In this document: positions 36,583-47,299 of the stretch, piece by piece
Layout: every line of letters begins with the position of its first letter
Position numbering within the stretch: the first letter of the stretch is position 1
Assembly: GCA_009809945.1 (NCBI GenBank)
Contig: WTPW01000083.1
Location: forward strand, 587,585 to 651,584
Length of the DNA stretch: 64,000 bases
Direction: 5' to 3'
Origin: Gigaspora margarita
Taxonomy: Eukaryota > Glomeromycota > Glomeromycetes > Diversisporales > Gigasporaceae
Notes under the pieces: generated by a model
The model's database searches: none
Told to the model about the DNA's origin: nothing
What the model saw: the letters and a program-made list of their open reading frames with translations, nothing else
Position numbers and translations under genes: made by a program

Positions 36583-36865
36583 TTCTAATATTTATGCGAT
36601 ATTTCCAAAATATTTGCAAAATTTTATAACATATCATCATATACGATACCAATATCAGAAAATTTTTAAAACATATCTTAATATTCTATGATAATATATA
36701 TATCGATAATATATATATATATTATTATAGGAACTAGTTAATATTTATGCGATATTTTCAAAATGTCTGTGAAATTTATATGATATATCATCATATAAGA
36801 TACCAATATCAGAAAATTTATACAATATATCCTAATATTATATAATAATATATATCGAAGATATC
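36583..36865. repeat. Tandem duplication, period about 147 bp
   Basis: AATATTTATGCGATATTT, CATATCATCATATA and GATACCAATATCAGAAAATT occur in the same order starting at about 36588 and 36735. Confidence 0.7.
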
Positions 36866-36867
36866 TA

Positions 36868-37228
36868 TATACTAGGAAAATGGAAACCATTTAGGGTCCG
36901 AAGGACCAAATATAAGCCAATAGGGATTAGTTGGATTGTTTTAATTATTGTTTTTTATATTACACCTGATCTAGCTAATCAAAATTCGTAATTTGCAAAC
37001 ACACACACAAACAGGTTACTATGACTCTACCATAATGTCCTTCAGACAATTATTGTTGAAACTAATTTATACTTGATTATATTCATATACATTTCAAATT
37101 TCTATTCAATTTATGTGAAATATAGCTTGTTGATAGCAGCATTAAACATATCAATTTATTAATTATTCCATTTTACATGTAGCAATATGACAGAAAAATT
37201 GCAGCTGTTATATTTAATTTCTATTAAT
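36868..37228. other. Dispersed repeat copy and 3' flank of the broken gene
   Basis: 36868-37030 matches 22455-22640 (CTAGGAAAAT ... TTTATATTACACCTGATCTA). The remaining sequence is AT-rich with no supported feature. Confidence 0.45.
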
Positions 37229-37386
37229 CTATCTCAACATTATTATTAACGTTACCCTCCTTATTTTTTCCCCCATGATGATACCAAATTTACCACTTTT
37301 AGCATTAAGGTGCCCTTGACTCTTTGAGGTTGCTCTGGTTGTTGTATTAAACTTGACAGGTTGAGAAGCATCTTTAGAGCTAGAGC

Positions 37387-39225
37387 TAGTGCTCCTAGGT
37401 TCGGTTCGGGTTCAATCCGGTCCGGGTTTGGTCCGGGATCGAACCGGACTCGGACTCTAAATTTTACTAATTTCGGACTTTGGACCAGACTCAGACTCAA
37501 GTACAAGTTCGGTCCGAGTCCGGTTTGAAGTTCGCGAGCTGGTCCGGTTTCAAATACAGTTAGATGTATTTTTTGGTGCTGAACAAGTTTACTTAGTGCA
37601 TGTTTTTAGAATTAATTAGTAAAATTTTATGAATTATAAGATTTTATAAAATTTTATAAATAAAAATTTTATAAAATCTTATAATTCACAAAATTTTATT
37701 AATTAATTCTAACTTTATGCACTAAGTAAACTTATTCAGCACCTAAAAATGCATCAAATCGGCAGAATTGATTTTAGTTTACTTGAAATTTAGAGGATAG
37801 ATGCATAATTTTGGATTTTTGATAAAAAAAGTCAAATATAAACATCTATTCTCCAAATTTCAAGTAAAATAAAAAAAAATCAGCCGATTTAATGTGTTAT
37901 TAGGTGCTGAATAAGTTTACTTAGTGCATTTAGTTAGAATTAATTAGTGAAATCTTGTGAATCACAAGATTTTATAGAATTTTATTAATAGAATTCTATG
38001 AAATCTTATGATTCACAAAATTTTATTAATTAATTCTAACTTTATGCACTAAGTAAAATTGTTCAGCACCTACAAATACATTCAATCGGCCGAATTTTTT
38101 TTATTTTACATGAAATTTGGAGAATTGATGCTTAAATTTGATTTTTTGATCAAAAATCCAAAATTTTGCATCTATTTTTTAAATTTCAAGTAAAATAAAA
38201 ATAATTATGCCAATTGATGTCTTTTTAGGTGCTGAACAAGTTAACTTAGTGCATTAAGTTAGAATTAATTAATAAGAATTTGTGAGTTATAAGGTTTTAT
38301 AAAATTTTATTAATTAAATTCTATAAAAACTTATAACTCACAAATTCTTATTAATTAATTCTAACTTGATGCACTAAGTAAACTTATTCAGCACCTAAAA
38401 ATGCATCAAATCGGCAGAATTGATTTTAGTTTACTTGAAATTTAGAGGATAGATGCATAATTTTGGATTTTTGATNAAAAAAGTCAAATNTAANCATCTA
38501 TTCTCCAAATTTCAAGTAAAATAAAAAAAAATCAGCCGATTTAATGTGTTATTAGGTGCTGAATAAGTTTACTTAGTGCATTTAGTTAGAATTAATTAGT
38601 GAAATCTTGTGAATCACAAGATTTTATAGAATNTTATTAATAGAATTCTATGAAATCTTATGATTCACAAAATTTTATTAATTAATTCTAACTTTATGCA
38701 CTAAGTAAAATTGTTCAGCACCTACAAATACATTCAATCGGCCGAATTTTTTTTATTTTACATGAAATTTGGAGAATTGATGCTTAAATTTGATTTTTTG
38801 ATCAAAAATCCAAAATTTTGCATCTATTTTTTAAATTTCAAGTAAAATAAAAANNNTTNTGCNNATTTGATNCATTTTTANNTNCNGAANAAGTTTACTT
38901 AGTGCATAAAGTTAGAATTAATTAATAAAATTTTGTGAATTATAAGATTTTATAAAATTTTATTAATAAAATTTTATAAAATCTTATAATTCATAAAATT
39001 TTACTAATTAATTCTAAAAACATGCACTAAGTAAACTTGTTCAGCACCAAAAAATACATATAACTGTATTCGAACCCGGACTGGTTCGCGAACTTCGAAC
39101 CGGACCCAGACCGAACTCGGACTTGACTAAAAAGTCTGAATATAAAAGTCCGAGTCCGGTCTGAAAATCGAACCAGACTCAGACTTGACTAAAGTCTGGT
39201 TCGAGTCCGGTTCATAGGAGCACTA
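37387..39225. mobile_element. hAT-like element carrying an alternating hairpin array
   Basis: Exact 8-bp duplication GCTAGAGC at 37379-37386 and 39226-39233; the termini are TAGTGCTCCTA and TAGGAGCACTA. Each end has about 170 bp of G+C-rich words (GGTTCGGGTTC, TCCGGTCCGGG, CGGACTCGGAC). Between them, two hairpin units alternate: A (GTGCTGAA-AAGTTTACTTAG, AGAATTAATTAG...) five times and B (AATCGGC-GAATT, TTTTTGATCAAAAA) four times. The stretch 37748-38190 is almost identical to 38400-38840. Ambiguous bases at 38470-38900 may reflect collapsed assembly. No coding capacity. Confidence 0.85.
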
Positions 39226-39243
39226 GCTAGAGCTTTTTGAATT

Positions 39244-39575
39244 TGAGCAGATATTTTTCGATTTAGAGGCCCAGGAAGAACGATTTTTTGAAGTTGGCTT
39301 GCATCAGATCTAGAATAGAATTTGTTTCAGTAAACCTTTAATTAATAATAAATATACAAAACTTAAATACATACATTTCTTCTGTTTGTTCAGGTTCTGA
39401 TTGTTTGGTTTAATCAGTTTGTTCGGTTGATCTTGAGCAGGTATTTTTCGATTTAGAGGCCTGGGAAGAACGATTTTTTGAAGTTGGCTCCACATCAGAT
39501 CTAGAATAGAATTTGTTTCAGTAAACCTTTAATTAATAATAATACACAAATCATAAATATATACCTTTCTTCTGT
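39244..39575 (-). repeat. Tandem duplication of an exon plus intron, period about 190 bp
   Basis: The block from TGAGCAG-TATTTTTCGATTT through CAGTAAACCTTTAATTAATA to TCTTCTGTTTG occurs at 39244-39391 and again at 39434-39575. It contains an exon of the broken minus-strand gene and its upstream intron, with splice borders preserved. Confidence 0.8.
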
Positions 39576-39770
39576 TTGCTTATTTTGATCCGTTCGACTA
39601 GGTTTCGTTTACTTATTTTGATCCATTCGACTAGGTTCCGTTTGCTTATTTTGATCCGTTTGACTAGGTTCTGATTGCTTATTTTGATCCATTTGACCAG
39701 GTTCTGATTGTTCATTTTGATTCATTTGACCAGGTTCCGATTGTTCATTTTGATCCATTCATTCTGTTTG
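39575..39770 (-). repeat. 33-bp coding minisatellite, about five units
   Basis: Units encode NEQSEPGQMNQ, NEQSEPGQMDQ, NKQSEPSQTDQ, NKQTEPSRMDQ and a last unit with an in-frame stop. The 11-residue period keeps frame, so it expanded while the gene was coding. Confidence 0.8.
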
Positions 39771-40373
39771 TTCAGTTTGTTCAGCTTGATTTGTTCATTT
39801 GTTATGCTCAGAATCATCAGCATGCATATTATGCATATTGAAATTTTCTAATATTTCTAAATCATTAGAGCTAAAATCGTCTTCATTAGTGTTATCACTA
39901 TTATCTTGATAATGATCATTATTATTATTATAATTATTCTTATTATTATAGAATAAAGAAATCATCCAAAGAGGTGCATTAAGTGGAGTCTTGTTTGATT
40001 TTTCCAGTTATGATCATAATGACATTCTCTATCGAGTTTATTTGATTGGTTAATTATTGCTATTTCTTCAGCCCAATAGAAGATTTTTTGGCACTATTTA
40101 AAAAATAAAATAAATAGAATTAACTGATACGAGTATTATTTTTTTAAATAAAATCTATACTGTTAAATTACCCTTTCAGACCGCCATGGTGGAACATATA
40201 CTTTAATCACATGATTATTATTTCTACATTGATTATTGTCATCATCATTGTATGAACAATTTTTTTGGATTGTTCCTGCCTTGCGAGTTCGATATCTGTT
40301 TTAGATAGTTTATCTGAATGATATGTGGTTTCAACAACCACATCAGCAAGGTCATCCTTCCACTCCTTTTGGT

Positions 40374-42023
40374 TATAGATGGTGGTAAAATTAAATTTTA
40401 ATTTTGTAAATTTCAACAGTTAAAAATTAAATTCAACTATTGAAACTGAAATTATTTTCAACAGTTGAAATTAATTTAATAGTCAAAATTAATTCAACGG
40501 TTGAAATTAAATTAATCGTCAAAATTAATTCAACTGTTGAAATAATTTAATCATTAAAATTAATTTGGCTGTACCAGGAATGGAGTGCAATGTAGTGTAT
40601 GTTATCTGAGGAGTGAAAAATACTGTTCTTTGATTGGTTATATTTTCATATGACATTGTGGTCTGATTTGCATTTTATATTAAACCAGTTTGATATGGCT
40701 TTCATAGTGCTATTTGTACATAATTATCCCTTCCAAAGGATTATTTTAAGTATTCCAAGTTTAAGTTATACCTCGTTTTTTGTTTGATTTATTTCTGATA
40801 TTACTGGTTTTGTCTATTGATATATCGCTTGATTTAAGTATTCAAAAATATGTATATATATTTTTATAATATTTACTAATGCTATTTACAACTCCATTCT
40901 CATACAAAATGCTTTTTATACTGTGTTTCATCATAACACCTGAATAAGTTAAACTTTTAGATGTGATTAAATAATTAAAGCTAAAAAAAATTCTATACAA
41001 ATTTAACTTCTAATTATAGAATATTGAATAAATACAATATATTATTAAAATTTTATACTTGATTAATTATATTATATAATACTGTACACATATAGGCTAG
41101 GATGTAAATAATTTATTAGTTAGTATTAATAAACTGTTAAAACATTCATTTTTTAAAACTTCTAATATAATCTACTAATATCTTGATGAGCAAGTTATGA
41201 TCAAGAATGTCATCACAATTTAACAATTGTTTTATCATAATAGTACCAAATTAGCCTTAACCGCATACAGTATCATATGTTGATTTGAAGTATTATACTA
41301 AAATTTTGTTAAGCTTGTCAATAGCATTGTGCAGCTACCTTATTAAATTTTTGGTCCAAATAAAATAGAAAGCCTGATTCCAAAACTTAATTAATGTGAG
41401 CTAAATGAAAGATTTGGGAGTTTGGGTTTTGATTTCAAATAAAGTACAAACAATGGCTATAACTCTAGATATCTTAGCTATAACAAAAAAAAATAAAACT
41501 TTGAGTATTAGATTATAACTTCCAGACTTGGCATATAGAATTTTTAATTGGTGAAAAATAAATTATTCAGCCAATCGATTTTATTATCACAATAACTAAA
41601 AAAGATGATCAGAAACTATAATAGTTGTCCTAAAATTTAATGACTGTGTTTTGCAACAAAAACTTTTAACAAAATTGCTATTACTATTACTTCAATTAAT
41701 TGTAGTACTTATGCATGATTGCTTTAATTAACTAATCACTTTGAGAGAAATGCTTGAGAACCCTTAAACTGTTAATTTTAATTTCAACTATTGATTTAAT
41801 TTCAACAGATGATTTAATTTCAACTACTGATTTAATTTAACCATTGAATAATTTCAACTATTGATTTAATTTCAACAGTTGATTTAATTTTTGTATGTAA
41901 ATTAATTTCAAAAATTGAAATTTAATTCGGCATTTCAATCTTAAAAAATTTTTGGTGAAATTATTTCAACAATTTCTACTGCTGAATATAAAAATTGCTA
42001 CTATAATTTTACCGCTATCTATA
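40374..42023. mobile_element. hAT-like word element, TTTCAACAGTTGAAAT type, in an exon
   Basis: Exact 8-bp duplication CTTTTGGT at 40366-40373 and 42024-42031. The termini TATAGATGGTGGTAAAATTA and TAATTTTACCGCTATCTATA are inverted. Both ends (about 40400-40565 and 41770-41960) reiterate AATTTCAACAGTTGAAATTA words. The middle 1.2 kb is unrelated AT-rich DNA with no transposase. Removing the element and one target copy rejoins the host exon in frame. Confidence 0.85.
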
Positions 42024-43310
42024 CTTTTGGTTAAGTGAATTTGGTGGGTATTTTTTAATAATCAGATCCTTAATGCGAATCAGATGCTGTAACCCATCCA
42101 TTCTTCTTTTTTTTTCTAAACAAATGCAATGTAAATCCGATATGTATATATAAAATTATATTTTTTTATACAAAAAAAAAACTTACTCCTTGCATACATG
42201 AATTTTTCCAGCACGTTTTTTGTTTAACTTTAATTTGGCACTATCTGCTTTAATTTTTGCTATCGATGAAAGACTTTTGTGATTGCTTTGGAGCACTTGA
42301 ACAACTTTGCTGTCTAAATATTAGAGGTTTTTATTGATTTGTTGTTTAAGATTGTCACCTCCACAAATTCTTTTTGATCAAGCCAGTTTTTCTTCTTACT
42401 AATTGCTAAGTGTGGATTGTTATGTGCAAGTTGCTTTGCAACTCTGAGTACTTCTTTCTATTATTATAAAAATATAATATACAAATCCAATATTCATATC
42501 CACAGGTTAGTATAATAATAAAGTATATAATATAAAAATAAATAATTTACTCTAAATGCTAATTTATATTCTGGATTCATTGGAATCAATTGTTCTTGCT
42601 TAAATCTCGTTTGGCTTCGGTCATACAATCTACCAGGTGAGAAAGATTTTTCTCTTTTTTTTTTATTTGAATTTTTATGACCTTTTCTACTTTCTCTACT
42701 TTCGCCACTATTATTACCAGTATCATCGATATCCATACTATCAAGGCAGTCAGTTACAGAAGTTTGTGAGCAATGAAATTCTAAGACATCTGACTTAGAT
42801 CTTTCTTCAATATGTCCAAGTCTTTCTTCAAGAAGAGCAACTTGAGATTTCAAAGCTAAATTTTCTATAATAAAGTTATATTAACTGATATTCATATAAA
42901 CTGTTAAGCAATAATTTAAGTAAATGTACAATATACCTTCTTCTAAATCTTTGCGACTACTTCTAGTAGAATCTAGTTGAATATCATGCAGCTGATATTT
43001 GTATCAGTAAAAATTATTGTTATTTGATAATATTAAATAGATAATTTACCTTTGCTTGAACTTGATTTACTATTATGATAATACTTGCGACGTAAAGATA
43101 AATGACAAGAATGAGAATGATGAGTATGTGAGTGAGAATGACAGGTACGAGAACGAGAGTGATAATGATAAGAGTGAGAACAATGGGTATGAGAATGAGA
43201 GTGATGATAATGAGAGCGAGAACGGGAATGGGAGCAAGAGCAAGAACAAGAACCATAGGGTGAAGATGAACATTTCCTTTTTCTAGAATCTATGACTTCA
43301 TAGATTTGAA

Positions 43311-44398
43311 AAAAGGTCCAAAACGAAAAACAGTTTTTGGTGGCATGATATGAATATTTGTAGAAAAATAAGACCAAAATTTTCCAAAATTTTCAAAACT
43401 ACTATGAATAAAAAAGACCCAACACAAAGAAAGTTATTGAATATAAAGCGAAATTGTATCAAATAGATAAGTATTACCTATATCTGTGCATATGAAAAAA
43501 AGCCCAAGGGCTATTTTGAATATTGAAAGAAACGTGAAGTTATTGAATAAATGAAGGTGTATTAAATAGTAATAGAAGAAATTTACTTGTAGGAAAAAAA
43601 TGTGATAGTTAACAGAAGAAAAAATTGAATAAGAAGCGAAGTATCAAATAGTAATGGAAGAAATTTATTTGTAGAAAAAAAATAAGATTCGAAAAACGGA
43701 TAATTTTATATTCAAAAAAAAAAGAAATTTGTCATGAAGTTTGGTTGTCATTGTATTTAATATATGTATGTTATTATCAAAAAAAATTTTAATGTCATTA
43801 AATTGTAAAACAAACTTTTGATTACCGATCATTTAAAATAAACTAGTACATAATGAAATAAACAATTAATTGCATGATAAAATAAACTATTACATGAAAT
43901 ACTATGATGTTTTAATTCAAATAATTTTTTTTCAGAGTCAACTATAAACTTCTGATACCCATATCGCTTTTCTGTATCAATTGTTTTTTTTTCATTAGGT
44001 CATACAAACTTAATAAATTGGTTGGCCGGTCAAATTTTGCAAAATTCTGAAAACATTTTGACTACATTTTTTGTCGGGTGATTTTTTTTTACTAGCCGTT
44101 TATAAAAAAATTTTACATTTATATATATAATTTTTTTTTGAAAATAAAGCAAGTCGCTGGGTCATTTTTTATATTGTTTTATAAAACCGTTTAACCTTTT
44201 TTTTTAAATAGTGATCTTTAAATCAGCCTCAATACTAATCCCTTAATGTTGTACGATACATATGATCATTTTTCATAACTTTATTTTATTTTTAGTAAAA
44301 TAAACAAAACTGCATGTAAATCATATTTTAAAAAATTTTTTTTTATACATATAACATTACACATGTAAATTGTATTTTAAAATTTATTTATATATATA
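43311..44398. other. AT-rich intergenic DNA
   Basis: No bounded repeat or gene was seen. An ATG with a short frame at about 43345 could be an upstream exon of the broken gene, but it ends after 18 codons. Confidence 0.4.
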
Positions 44399-44400
44399 TA

Positions 44401-45191
44401 TGGTCCAGTGCAAAAAGATTTGTACCTTATGTACTAAAATTAATTTTGTCTATATAGAAAAGTTCTTCAATTTTAACAATTTATTTATAATTTTTTATGC
44501 CAAATAAAGTAGGTTCTGGGCTATCTTTTGATATATTTTTTGTTGCTATTTTATAAATATTTTGTTGAGCAATAAATTTTTGAAAAAATTCAATTAAATT
44601 AAAAAAAAATAGATTTTTTTTAAAAAATTTTAGATTTTAGGCATTATCACAAGCTATATACAGTATAATAGTATTGTACTACGCAAGTGCATAGCCCTCA
44701 TATGCTGAATATATGGTTAAAATTTTAGCTTAATTGGATCAGTAGTTGTTGAGAAATAAATTTTTAAAGTTTAATGCACAATTTACTATATAGTACAAAT
44801 TTTGTACAAAATTACATGGTAATTTTTGTACAAATTTTGTACTACATAGTAAATTGTGCATTAAACTTTAAAAATTTATTTCTCGGCATATGCAGGGCTA
44901 TGCACTTGCGTAGTACAACACTGTTACACTGCATATAGCTTGCGATAATGCCTAAAATCTAAAAATTTTTAAAAAAAATCTATTTTTTTTTAATTTAATT
45001 AAATTTTTTCAAAAATTTATTACTCAACAAAATATTTAAAAATAGCAACAAAAAATATATTAAAAGATAGCCCAGAACCTACTTTATTTGGCATAAAAAA
45101 ATTATAAATAAATTGTTAAAATTAAAGAACTTTTCTATATGAACAAAATTAATTTTAGTGCTTGAGGTACAAATCTTTCTGCACAGGACCA
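44401..45191. mobile_element. Long palindromic foldback element, TA-flanked
   Basis: TGGTCCAGTGCAAAAAGATT pairs with AATCTTTCTGCACAGGACCA (one or two mismatches), flanked by TA. The two arms match nearly throughout and meet near AAATTACATGGTAATTTTTG (about 44810). The left arm has about 55 nt (around 44705-44758) with no partner on the right. Confidence 0.85.
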
Positions 45192-45709
45192 TATTTATAA
45201 TTTATGTTTGTATAATAAAAATAAAATTTTATTTCATTACTTTTTGAACCAATAATGAAAAAGCTATTGACTTTATTTTTTTCTGATATGTATTTCGGAT
45301 ACTGAATTTACAAATTACAGAGTAAAAATATAATTAATTGATTAATTTTATCAATATACTAGTAAAAATAATCTAGTCAAACCAAATTAATCTAAACTCT
45401 GATTTCATCAAAACAAATTAAACTTTCACTCTTTGATTTTTTTTAAAATATTAAACCAAATTAATTTTTGATTTCTTTGATTTTTTTTAACTTTTCTCCA
45501 AAATGTATAGCTGTTACTCTGATTCTATATAATAAAAATAAAATATGTGAATTCTGTAATAGAAATTTAAAATAAACTTCCAAAATATTGTAAAATTGAT
45601 ATTAAAAAATAAAATTACTGATGCTATTGCTCTTTGCTTTGAAACTTATATAAAAAGTGTAAAATAAAATATACTTTGTCCAATATGCATATTGTACAAT
45701 TGAGTCCTG

Positions 45710-45782
45710 TGGGTTGATAGCATAGCGGTTATGCTCCCAGGATGCAAATCGAAGGTTGCCAGTTCAAGTTCTCCCAGAGGCG
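45710..45782 (+). promoter_or_regulatory. tRNA-like head with RNA polymerase III A and B boxes
   Basis: TAGCATAGCGGTTATGC fits the A box (TRGCNNAGYNGG) and AGTTCAAGTTC fits the B box (GGTTCRANNCC) at tRNA spacing. The cloverleaf is imperfect and a body follows, so it is a SINE promoter and not a functional tRNA gene. Confidence 0.65.
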
Positions 45783-45882
45783 ATAATGAAAAACCAGCTA
45801 GTTAAAAAAAAAATCTGTGGACCCATGGTTTGTCAGCTGGCCAGAAAATCAGAGGGCTTAATTCTCGTAGTTGGGTTGAAGG

Positions 45883-46167
45883 TAGGGTTCCTCAAATTCA
45901 AATCAAATCAAATATTGGATCAATTTGAATTTGATCAAATCAAATTGTCCCTGATTTGAATTTGATTTGATTCAAATATTTGGATTTGAATTTGAATTGA
46001 ATTTGAATTTTTAATAGTAATTTTCAAATCAAATCAAATATTTGTCAAATCAAATTAAATTTGACCAGATTTGAATTTGATCAAATCAAATATAGCCAAA
46101 TTTGAATTTGAATTCGTTCAAATATTTGATTCAAATATTTGAAGATCAAATCAAATTGCGGAACCTA
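45883..46167. mobile_element. hAT-like word element, AATTTGATCAAATC type, nested in a SINE
   Basis: The 8-bp duplication GTTGAAGG (45875-45882) / GTTGCAGG (46168-46175) has one mismatch. The termini TAGGGTTCCTCAAATTCAAA and ATCAAATTGCGGAACCTA are inverted. Nearly all of its 285 bp is made of ATTTGA/TCAAAT words. Confidence 0.85.
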
Positions 46168-46721
46168 GTTGCAGGTATAGTAGCTAGTGTAGAATCTGCA
46201 GGCGGACTACTTAAATTAGGCACCAAAAGTGCACATGTGGCTAGATGCGTCCTCGTCTATGGCCTGGGTCTTCCGTCGGCGTCTATGGGTTAACTTAAAT
46301 TGGGCAGTTGCCATTGTCAAATCTGTGGTGGTGAAGTGAAATGAGTTAGAACCCAATTTGGATTAGCCAAAGTCACGAGACGTAATGTGAGGCCGAAGTC
46401 TGAGATGATACTACATGAACTTGTGGTGCAAACTTTCTGAGGTGTTTTCTAGTTGTACCAATATTGATCTGGTGATGATCTGTCTGAAGGCGGTAGTGGG
46501 AGAGTAAAACTCGGTGCCCACTGGGCAATTGGGCAGTCTGAAATAGGGCTAGCCGGTTGTGTGCTCACCTAAATAGTTTAATATGTAAATTTATTAATTG
46601 ATAATTAATAAAGTATTAACGCACTCGTAAGTATCTGGTACAAGTTTAAAAATATATATATATTGTACATTGATATTAAAAAATAAATTACTGATGTTAA
46701 TGCTCTTTTTTTGAAACCTAT

Positions 46722-47088
46722 TGTTACGAGCTAGATGTGAAAGTAGGCACAGTAATATGATGATCATTAAGTTGGGGCTTTGTAACGATTGACCTCAAGA
46801 ACCTTTGGATTAACATTTCGGGCTTAGAGATTGTTAGAAGAAGATTCCGCATCTCCAAAAGAGAGAACCATCTGGTAAAATAATAGCTTGTAAAAGCGAG
46901 AAAGAAAAGAAGGCATTAGTCAATGAATTGTAAATCATTATTTAAGCCACTTACACCCTTTCTGATATAAAATAGTATAAAAGAGAGGTAATTTCACCAT
47001 TACAAAGGGAAGGAATCTCTCAGAGAATAAAAATAAAAAGAATAATCATTAATAAACAAACAATCATTAATAAATAAATTATAAATCA
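46722..47088. mobile_element. Probable solo LTR
   Basis: It starts TGTTACGAGC and ends AAATCA, has TATAAAAGAGAGG at about 46978 and AATAAA signals after it, and sits between two halves of the 110-bp repeat unit. The flanking 5-mers (CCTAT, CCATG) match poorly, so the exact ends are uncertain. Confidence 0.55.
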
Positions 47089-47299
47089 CCATGTGTAAAA
47101 CGTGTAAAAAGTGTAAAATAAAATATTCTTTGTCTGATATGCATATTGTACAATTAATAATAAAATAAATTACCAATGTTGTTCTTTGCTCTGAAATATA
47201 AATATGCTAAAATGTTTTTGTAAGCTATTTTTACTTCTTAATATTGTTTCTTCATATCTATCTTAATATCGTGTCTTGCTTCTTAACATAGATATTTCA

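Larger units (their letters stand above)
37229..43310 (-). pseudogene. Degenerate multi-exon gene: His/Ser-rich, coiled coil, 33-bp repeats
   Basis: I do not recognise the family. Reading 5' to 3' on the minus strand there is a CHS/RSRS-rich exon (about 43288-43052: CSHSRSRSHYHHSHSH), a short exon starting LHDIQLDSTRSSRKDLEE, and a coiled-coil exon (about 42867-42550: LALKSQVALLEERLGHIEER, then basic NSNKKKREKSFSPGR). Next come a Lys-rich exon (KEVLRVAKQLAHNNPHLA), a KYPPNSLNQ...EWKDDLADVVVE exon split by a 1.65-kb element, an exon with CQKIFYWAEEIAIINQSN, five 33-bp repeats, a duplicated exon, and a Ser-rich C-terminal end split by a 1.84-kb element (stop at 37229). GT-AG borders are visible, but frameshifts and several in-frame stops show it is dead. 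The start is not defined. Confidence 0.55.
45703..46661 (+). mobile_element. tRNA-headed SINE with nested hAT-like element
   Basis: Flanked by ATTGTACAATTG (45691-45702) and ATTGTACATTG (46662-46672). The first ~80 bp are tRNA-like (see separate entry). The body is less AT-rich than its surroundings. The 3' end has AAATTTATTAATTGATAA and TTAATAAAGTATTAACGC, similar to the 3' end of the retroposed segment 32706-33090, suggesting a shared LINE partner. Without the insertion the element is about 0.67 kb, long for a SINE. Confidence 0.7.
45598..47210. repeat. Ancestral ~110-bp tandem repeat, interrupted twice
   Basis: The unit GATATTAAAAAATAAATTAC ... GTGTAAAATAAAATAT-CTTTGTC ... ATGCATATTGTACAATT is seen at 45598-45702, then split across 46662-46721 and 47090-47152, then partly at 47154-47210. 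A SINE and a probable solo LTR inserted into it. It lies just upstream of the CACTA transposase remnant and could be a subterminal repeat of that element. Confidence 0.6.

Noticed and set aside
30370..41350. A single 11-kb transposon bounded by TAATAAGGTAGCTGC
   Set aside because: The right copy lies within a hAT-like element that has its own exact target duplication, so the pair is not a nested unit.
43056..43286. Plus-strand Asn/Glu/Asp-rich frame (YENESDDNESENGNGSK)
   Set aside because: Antisense of the His/Ser-rich minus-strand exon, which has splice borders and downstream exons.
45710..45782. Functional tRNA gene
   Set aside because: A and B boxes fit, but the stems pair poorly and a long retroposon body with target duplications follows.
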